Shown here: positions 57,266 through 64,000 of the stretch, piece after piece
Layout of the letters: every line of letters begins with the position of its first letter
Position numbering within the stretch: the first letter of the stretch is position 1
Assembly: GCA_963575645.1 (NCBI GenBank)
Contig: OY754466.1
Coordinates: forward strand, 6,054,001-6,118,000
Reading direction: 5' to 3'
DNA from: Xanthostigma xanthostigma
Taxonomy: Eukaryota > Arthropoda > Insecta > Raphidioptera > Raphidiidae
DNA length: 64,000 nucleotides
The notes under the pieces: generated by a model
Told to the model about the DNA's origin: nothing
Databases searched by the model: none
The model's input: only the letters and a program-made list of their open reading frames with translations
Position numbers and translations under genes: made by a program

Positions 57266-57637
57266 CTTAAGAGTATTCGTCCCTGCAAACACCCCCTGCA
57301 TCCTTCATCTCAAATCTTTTCCCTTCGCCTAAAAATGAAAGATAAAGAATCAGACTACAGATCCTTCAGGCGATTTTTTTGAAAAACAGTTTCGCCTACG
57401 TGTGAAATATTACGTAACTTATTATTTTTTTCAAAAGGTTGTAAGTTTTTTCAGGAATTTTTTTCAAAAAATTCGCCTGAAGGATCTGTAGTATGATTCT
57501 TTGTCTTTCATTTGGCGTTTACCAGAACCCTCTAGCTTTAAAAATAGCGTCGGGAGAGCGTGAACCGTTTTTAGGCGAGGGGAAAAGATTTGAGATGAAG
57601 GATGCAGGGGGTGTTTGCAGGGACGAATACTCTTAAG
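57266..57637. mobile_element. Fold-back MITE
   Basis: Arms of about 100 bases: CTTAAGAGTATTCGTCCCTG and inverse, plus inner pair AATTCGCCTGAAGGATCTG. About 75 bases (GGCGTTTACC...GTGAACCG) are unique to the right arm. Confidence 0.8.
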
Positions 57638-57942
57638 AGACCGAGTGTTTTCTTTCATTATATGGAGATTTAAAAAAATAAAACAGTATAAGGACACAAA
57701 CACATTTTGGTGTGAAACATCTGATGGTGCTTTTGGTTGGGGACTAAAACCGTGCAAGCGGGACGTGTTACGTTTCAATTGGCGCGACGCTGTTCGCGGG
57801 ACTTGTAACGTTCAATTTACGTTTGCTGTCTGTTCTTATCTCCGAAACGACTGGACCGACTTTGACAGGGCTTTTACTGGGAGATAGCTGATGTTAAAAG
57901 GAGTAACTTAGGCTACCTACTTTTAATTTAGAAAAATAATTA

Positions 57943-58360
57943 GGGTGGCGTAGTGGTGAGAGCACTAGACTCGCATTCAGGAGATATCTGGGAGTTTTTC
58001 CTGCTGCCTCTCGCCGAGAAACTGTAATTCCTGTACCGATCATCTTGTTGAGGTTTTCAATGGTTTCCCTCAATAATGCCAGATAAATATCGAGATGGTT
58101 CCTTATTCAAGGCCATGGCCGACTACCTGTCAAACTCCTATGCTAAAAGTTTGCCTAACTTATCCTAATGTCCTAAAATTCTTTCATTCGCCCATTGCTA
58201 TTAATTAAGTGGAAGTTTAAAAAATGTAGAAAATAACGGGAAGTGTGATAGTTGGAAAATAGTAATGGTGCGAATGGCGTCTGTTATGTCAAGAAATGGA
58301 AGTCAAACGCATTATTATTATTATTATTATATTTAACAAGTTAATCAACGCTATTTATAA
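57943..58360 (+). mobile_element. tRNA-derived SINE, uninterrupted copy
   Basis: GGTGGCGTAGTGGTGAGAGC head with the B box deleted (ATTCAGGAGATATCTGGG), body and 3' end matching 53974, tail ATTATTATTATTATT. It keeps AATGCCAGATAAATATC where the other copy has the family B insertion. Confidence 0.8.
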
Positions 58361-58877
58361 TTACCCTGCAAGGTGTGCAAAAATCAAGGTTCAGTTTTAA
58401 TGTCATTTCAGTGCAGAAATAGTAATATTTACCAGATATCTAGAATAGTTTTGAATATCTGCAACATTACTGTTGTTGGTTTAACTGTAGTTATGCGCAT
58501 GTTTTTATAACACAATGTTACGTTGTTTACATCGTTCTAGAATACTTTGTTACACCTGAAATGCTCGTAACTTATACACAAACGGTGGCCAATTTAAATG
58601 GTCATCGCTTGTTTTTACCTGAACAAAAAGACATACCAGTTTAGTTAAATCACTTGCATACCGTCGTCGCTTCATAGCATACCTCCCTTTTATGTTGTTT
58701 GTTCTTTTCATGTTAGTTTTGTGATGTTGCAAAAAAAACAGATCACGATATAATAATCACAATTTTGACTGCGCTAAAATGAGTGGCCACAGAAAATGAT
58801 TTCAAATTTCCCTGATAATTCCCGGTTTTCCACGAAATTTGTTATACTTTTCCATAATTCAATATCTTATTTGTATG

Positions 58878-59106
58878 TTCAAATAAATAAAATTGTCAAC
58901 CAATTTTTTTCTCAGACCATATATTGACAAAAAATAATATGAAAAAACAAATCAACATAACAAAAGATGATGTTTCGATCCGGATTTGGATCTTCTTCAG
59001 AAATATCTAAAAAATATAAAAATTAATTTATAGAATGCTCGAAAAAATTGGTCGACAATTTTATTTATTTGAAGAGTTCTACTCAGACGTTAATCAAAGA
59101 TTTGAA
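58878..59106 (-). mobile_element. Family B palindromic retroelement
   Basis: Exact 13-base duplication TCTTATTTGTATG at 58865-58877 and 59107-59119. Best-kept core, on the - strand at 59000-58971. Confidence 0.85.
58971..59000 (-). ncRNA. Hammerhead-ribozyme-like core (family B)
   Basis: CTGAAGA, perfect 5-bp helix II GATCC/GGATC, then GAAACATC (GAAACGTC in the consensus). Confidence 0.5.
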
Positions 59107-59664
59107 TCTTATTTGTATGATCGAGATATTTAAAGTTTTGATTAAAGTCATTTTTTTTGTACTTTTTCAAATCGAAATTGAGCATTAAAACAATTTCTTG
59201 CATTTTTTCAAGCATACAAAACTTTATCTCTTAAACTAATGATGGCACAGTAAACCTTCTTTTTACTGATCATTAGAGATATCGATGGTAAGAAACCAAA
59301 GGTTACTTTTTACTTAATCGCCGATATCTCAGCGATAAATAGTCGCATAGCAAACAAAAAAATACCAAATTGAAGTTTGAACACCAGACTCAATGAAAAG
59401 CTTGAAAAAAACTTTTTTTCGAGGCACTTTTAAAACAACAAAACATTTTCAAAACTAGAAATTTAAAACTCCAAAATGCTATTTTTCCCTGATATTTCCA
59501 GGTTGCATTAAATTCCCTTATAATTCCAGGTCTGTGGCCACCCTGAATACGAAAAATCCAGGCACATATACTGACATCTGACGTAATACAATAAAGAATG
59601 TAATTTTTAATTTCAAAATATTTAGACAAAAATAATCGATTGCATATCTAGTTTCGAATTTCTC

Positions 59665-60312
59665 CCGATTCGATCCGATGTGTACCGATGACGTCTGCAA
59701 TTGCAGTTGTTTTGTGAGGGTATCATGGCTTCTGTTAGAGAAGAACGTTCTTCTTAGTAAGAAACGTAAAAAAGGCATCAGTTTAATGAAAATAGATGTG
59801 AAGGGCTCCCGATGTGTGCCGATGTCGTCCGTTCTAAGCGCCCAATATTGGTCCGATTGGGAAGCATTATTGCAGTTGTTTTGTGGGGGTATCATGGCTT
59901 CTGTTAGAGAAGAACGTTCTTCTTAGTAAGAGACGTAAAAAGGCATCAGTTTGATAAAAAATAGATCTGAAGAGCTCTCGATCCTATTATGTGTGCCGAT
60001 GTCAACCGTCGTAAGCGCCTAATACTGAATCCGATCGGGAAGCAATTGCAGTTGTTTTGTGGGGGTATCATGACTTCTGCTAGAGAAGAACGTTCTCGTT
60101 AGTAAGAGACGTAAAAAAGGCATCAGTTTAATGAAAATAGACCTGAAGGACTCCCGATCCTATAGTGTGTTTCGATGTCGTCCGTCGTAAGTGCCCAATA
60201 CTGGTCCCGATTGGGAAGGAATTGCAGTTATTTTGTGCCATAGAGAAGAACGTTCGCGTTAGTAAGAGACGGAAAAAAGGCACAAGTTTAACGAAAATAG
60301 ATCTGAAGGGGA
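59665..60312. repeat. Tandem array of about 175-bp units
   Basis: Four units; the mark TTGCAGTTGTTTTGTG recurs at 59701, 59870, 60046 and 60222 (spacings 169, 176, 176). Units share AGAGAAGAACGTTC and AAAAAGGCATCAGTTTAATG. The long ORFs across it follow from the repeat and show no known domain. Confidence 0.85.
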
Positions 60313-60984
60313 GTTGCCAATCTTTACGAAATAACTCGGATAAATCCAATGACTACCACCGTATAGTCATTCCTCATAAGATCAATCAACACAATCTGTC
60401 ACTATGTGCCGTCGAAATGAGATATCGGACTGAAAACAAATCTATAATCTTGATGGTGTTCGCTTTTCTTTCGATGTCGGGTCTAGGATAATTGCGCAGA
60501 CGTAGTTTCCACTTGTCTCCTATTTGGAAAAAGGGAAGGCTCCGATGATTTGACGGCACATCGGTCGCGTCTATAGTTTGCTATAAAGTATTTCCTGTTT
60601 CTTATGCTACTGCCACACACTCGACGAGTGGCATGGGAAGTGGCGAGGAAAGGAGGCAGGAACGTAGTGTGGCCGCATTACTCGCCATGCCGCACATCAT
60701 GCTGCTCGTCATGCCCAGTGCTCCCTCAATTGTCGGTTTTTTGTGCGCGAGTCAAAGGACCGGCAATAGAGCACGAATAAGCCGGCCACATACTCCCGCG
60801 CCACGCAGTACGCATCAAGCGCTCAAACTATCAATGGATGTCATCCACCATCTCCGTTGGCGAGGACGACGACTACGACGTTTAATTATAATATCGTTTC
60901 GTTTTATAACATTTATAAAATTTGCTATTCTATTAAAATTTAGAATTTATTTATCCAAAGACATACAATTATGTATAGGATTTG

Positions 60985-61236
60985 TCAAAAGAAAGATAAA
61001 TCGTGTTTACAATTCATAAAATCGTCTACCTTATACAGACATTGTTTAAAAAGAGCAGTCTTCAATACTCTTTTAAATTTAGAAATTTTTAATTTTTTGG
61101 AACTGTCTGGCAATTTATTGAACATTTTCAAGGCGTTATATTCGGCGCTCTTATTAAACAACATCAGTGTAGACTTCGGCAAAATAACATTAGAATTATT
61201 CCTTGTCATGTCCATGGATAGCCTGAAACGTATCAT
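60985..61236 (-). pseudogene. LINE reverse transcriptase C-terminal fragment
   Basis: 83 codons reading LFNKSAEYNALKMFNKLPDS and KFKRVLKTALFKQCLYKVDD, matching the far C-terminus of non-LTR reverse transcriptases (..L..YN.LP..I......FK..LK..L....FY...E). No upstream catalytic domain. Confidence 0.7.
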
Positions 61237-62004
61237 AATTATGAATACGTCGTTTTATAAAACATAAAGTAAAATAGACGTATATAGACGGCACAGTTAA
61301 AATACATTTTTCTGTATAAAGACATAGTGCGCACACTGCCACAGTATTAACTTCCATTGTCGAAAGGCGAGAGCCAAGTGCGGAGCGTCGCGATGAGTAG
61401 CTCGAGTAGGCAGTGTGTGGCCGCTTAGGGCAAACATCGCGGCAACGCGATGAGCAGAGCGAGGAGCAGTGCGAGGAGCATAGTCTGGCCCTAGGGTTAC
61501 TTGGCAGTCCAACGGACGACGGCATCACTACAGGTCACTGCAGGCCCGAGGCTGTGGATTGGTGAACCCGCGCACGGACAAAACAAAACGCACACGATAG
61601 AAAACAGTAGACGCACGCCATCGAGCAGAGAACATAATATATTATAGCCCGCGAGAGCTTGCGGTCCCAAAGTTGCAAGACTTTTGTAAACGCTACTATT
61701 TACGGTGTAAATAATTATTATACAATAGTTAGCGATTGGGACGTGAAAAAAACGTGCGGAGAAGGTCACCCACATAAGCTCACGAAGGAAGTGAAACTTG
61801 TTTAATGAACTCGTTTCATTGATGCCTTATTCATTTTGCGTTGCCAAGGCTTCTCTTATAATGTACCCGTAGTTGAATAATTCCCCCTTTAACGTTACGG
61901 AATTTTTTAACAGAAACGGTGGCAAAGAAGTTTAACTTAAAAAAACTAGCGGTTTGCAAAAGTTGAGCTAATTTAGTAAATTGAGTATACATTTGGCACA
62001 AATC
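61237..62004. other. Non-coding DNA, nothing recognised
   Basis: A GC-richer patch at 61320-61620 has repeated GCGAGGAGCA/GATGAGCAG phrases, also seen near 60630-60720 (GCCACACACT), perhaps ends of one decayed element around the LINE fragment. Confidence 0.3.
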
Positions 62005-62099
62005 CAGGGGTGGGCAAATCTTTTGATCGTCGGGCCACATTGCGGGTGAAAATTTGACCGTGGGCCTAAATAATTTCTTTTTCTAATTTTAAATATATA

Positions 62100-62167
62100 G
62101 TTCAAATCTTTGATTAACGTCTGAACAGAACTCTTCAAATCAATAATGGTTGACAATTTTATTTATT
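62100..62167. mobile_element. Family B terminal stub
   Basis: Only the joined arms remain (TTCAAATCTTTGATTAACGT to AATTTTATTTATTT). Near-repeat TAAATATATAG/TAAATATAAAG on the flanks. Confidence 0.6.
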
Positions 62168-62294
62168 TAAATATAAAGTCTTTTTGAAACAACAAATTCA
62201 GTTTTTAAACACTGTTTACTATTTTTCTAAAATTCTTTTTATGCGCCAATTTATATTGGCAAACAGTAATAACTAGTATTTTTGCTTTGAATAA

Positions 62295-62818
62295 TCTATA
62301 CTAATATAAAGCTGAAAAGTTTGTTTGTTTGTTTGAACGCGCTAATCTCAGGAACTACTGGTTCAAATTGAAAAAAAAAAATTTTTGTTGGAAAGCCCAT
62401 TTATCGAGGAAGGCTATAGGCTATATAATATCACGCTACGACCATTAAGAGCGGAGCATTAATGAAAAATGTTGCAAAATGTATCTCAAAAATAAGCTTC
62501 TATTCAGGTGAAATGCACTAACTAAATATACTCATATTAGCGTAGTGAGTAAACAACCCCGGCTAGCTCAATCGGTAGAGGATGCGACTGTCAATATCAG
62601 GGTCGTGGGTCCGAGCTCCACGTTGGGCGAATATTAGTTAAAAAAAGTATAGGTAAATACTGCTTTTTATCGACAAAAACTTTTGAACGGTAACTCCGAT
62701 CATCATGAAATTTGGACACAACATTCATCTCGGTAAACTAAGATGAATGTGTGTACTCATGTTCCTCCCTTCCTCATTCGTTCTTTTACACCCGGGTGAA
62801 ACCGGACGGGACCGCTAG
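62295..62818 (+). mobile_element. Nonautonomous Helitron carrying a tRNA-Lys-like sequence
   Basis: A|TCTATACTAATATAAAGCTG at the start, CCCGGGTGAAACCGGACGGG then ACCGCTAG|T at the end. Same structure as 5474-6082. Confidence 0.87.
62557..62629 (+). tRNA. tRNA-Lys-derived pseudogene inside Helitron
   Basis: 73 nt; GGCTAGCTCAATCGGTAGAG D arm, anticodon loop CTGTCAA, T arm GGGTCCGAGCTCC (B box damaged), CACGTTGGGCG 3' end. Confidence 0.65.
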
Positions 62819-62861
62819 TCATTTATAAAATGCTTCGCGGGCCGCCATTTGCCCAGGCCTG

Positions 62862-64000
62862 ATGTAGTCTGTAGTTAGTAGAAGTTTTAAGTTTGATTTT
62901 TTATTTTCTCCCCAGAGGCAGAAATAGGACGGAAGGGCGTGGAATAATCCACATAAAAATGATTTCGTAAGGATTATCCACTGCACACATGAAAAAATGT
63001 AATCAGAAACAACAAATGAATGCAATGAGCAACAATTATCTATACAATTTAGATTTAACAATCTGAAATGCAGTTTGAATTTAGAAATCCTAAACACATT
63101 ACACAATACAATATTTTTATAAATCTATTTATTTTACGCCCTTCGCTTTCTCTTCTAAGATAGCAAACACGTCTTGAATTCTTGGATTTCTAACTTAAGT
63201 CTATCTTAAACATTAATAATTACCTATACGCTGTTTGGAATGTTTTAGACTTTCAAACTGGAAAAATATGTTTTTTAACAAAAGGGCTGTAAGAAGGGAC
63301 CGTATTTTTCTATTTATGATTTTGTTAGCAGCTTCTTGGCAACTAAAATCATAAATTTAAAATCGTGGTGCATTTTTTACACTCCATTCGAGAATGAACT
63401 TTCCCAGTTTGAAAGAATTCAGGTAAATATTAAAAAAACTCGTACAAAAGAACGATGATAAAATCAGTTAGTACTCAGTACATCGCAAAAGACAAACCCG
63501 CGATTCTCGTATGTTTTGTTTAATATTATCAACAGTTCGTGATTGTTTGTCATAACGTCAGCAAAAAAAAAAAAAAAAAAAACAGTTGTTTTCTGTTAAT
63601 GCTATGCAGTTCGGTGAGCAAAACATGCTACTGACGTGTTCAACTTTATATACATACATATTTAATAAAAACAAATCGTTCAAAAGAAACACTCACTAAA
63701 GTACCAAATCTGTACGATTATCGATGATACATTGATACCTCGGGCCCAAAACATAATTTTACAATTCGATAAACAAGGAAAAATTATATAAAAAACAATT
63801 TTAATATTTTTAGTCCGGCTTATCCGATAAGAAATATTAAGCCGTTCCGCGACTTTTGAAACACCCTGTATATATTTCTGAAATGTGCTAATTAAGCCCT
63901 TTCATTTGATACCCAGAACTGCATCATTAAAAATATTTTTTTTTTTTAGTTCATGACGTCCTTTAGAGGGCGCGTCATATGTAACGTCACATAGTCTATA
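62862..64000. other. Non-coding DNA, nothing recognised
   Basis: A-run of about 19 at 63565-63583; ACACCCTGTATATA at 63869 resembles a MITE end. The 95-codon minus-strand ORF at 62819-63106 has no family features. Confidence 0.35.

Larger units (their letters stand above)
62005..62861. mobile_element. hAT-like element with two nested insertions
   Basis: Ends CAGGGGTGGGCAAAT...GGGCCACATT and CGGGCCGCCATTTGCCCAGG CCTG are hAT-type and inverted. A family B stub (62100-62167) and a Helitron (62295-62818) lie inside. No 8-bp duplication recognised. Confidence 0.65.

Noticed and set aside
59518-60491. Long ORFs as a novel gene
   Set aside because: They lie on a tandem array and start or stop at repeat borders; no family features.
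61196-61528. 110-codon minus-strand ORF rich in Ser/Cys/Arg
   Set aside because: Low-complexity translation of GAGCAG-type subrepeats.

Overview
This window looks like nuclear DNA of an arthropod, most likely an insect and possibly a hemipteran (the last point is a guess from the repeat types). Reasons: spliced genes with GT-AG introns, AT-rich non-coding DNA, a glutamine-rich mastermind gene in the insect style, and a dense load of MITE-like fold-backs, Helitrons, tRNA-derived SINEs and decayed non-LTR retrotransposons. No prokaryotic gene, CRISPR array or intact transposase was seen.

Two host genes were recognised. They lie tail to tail. On the + strand, positions 169-7629 hold the last six visible exons of a branched-chain amino acid aminotransferase (Bcat, PLP fold type IV); the 5' exon(s) lie left of the window. 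On the - strand, positions 36844-23582 hold six exons encoding the C-terminal 955 residues of mastermind (mam), the Notch pathway coactivator. The exon encoding its N-terminal Notch/CSL-binding helix was not found in the window and may lie beyond 64000. All splice junctions proposed here keep frame (Bcat 445 residues visible; mam 2868 nt = 955 codons plus stop).

The rest is non-coding and largely made of transposable elements. Introns of both genes carry insertions: a hAT-like relic, a mariner/IS630-type relic, a PIF-like repeat, a tRNA-bearing Helitron and a fold-back in Bcat; a complete-ended hAT element, a palindromic retroelement with a nested pogo-like MITE, a Helitron and fold-backs in mam. 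The region 7.6-23.5 kb is intergenic and holds tandem duplications, pogo-like MITEs and a P-element-like derivative that keeps a THAP-domain exon. The region 36.8-64 kb is either mam intron or upstream DNA. It contains a PIF/Harbinger derivative with a MADF-domain exon, three LINE relics, two SINE copies, a 38-bp minisatellite, a 175-bp tandem array and many fold-backs.

The most interesting signal is a family of palindromic insertions, called family B here (11593, 29855, 42340, 54159, 58878, 62100). Most copies are flanked by 11-13 bp target duplications. Several carry a hammerhead-ribozyme-like core (CTGANGA, a helix II, then GAAACGT), as known from Penelope-like elements. One copy interrupts a SINE whose empty site is visible in a second SINE copy in the same window. 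A second notable signal is a Helitron family in which some copies carry a 73-nt tRNA-Lys-like sequence and another copy lacks it.
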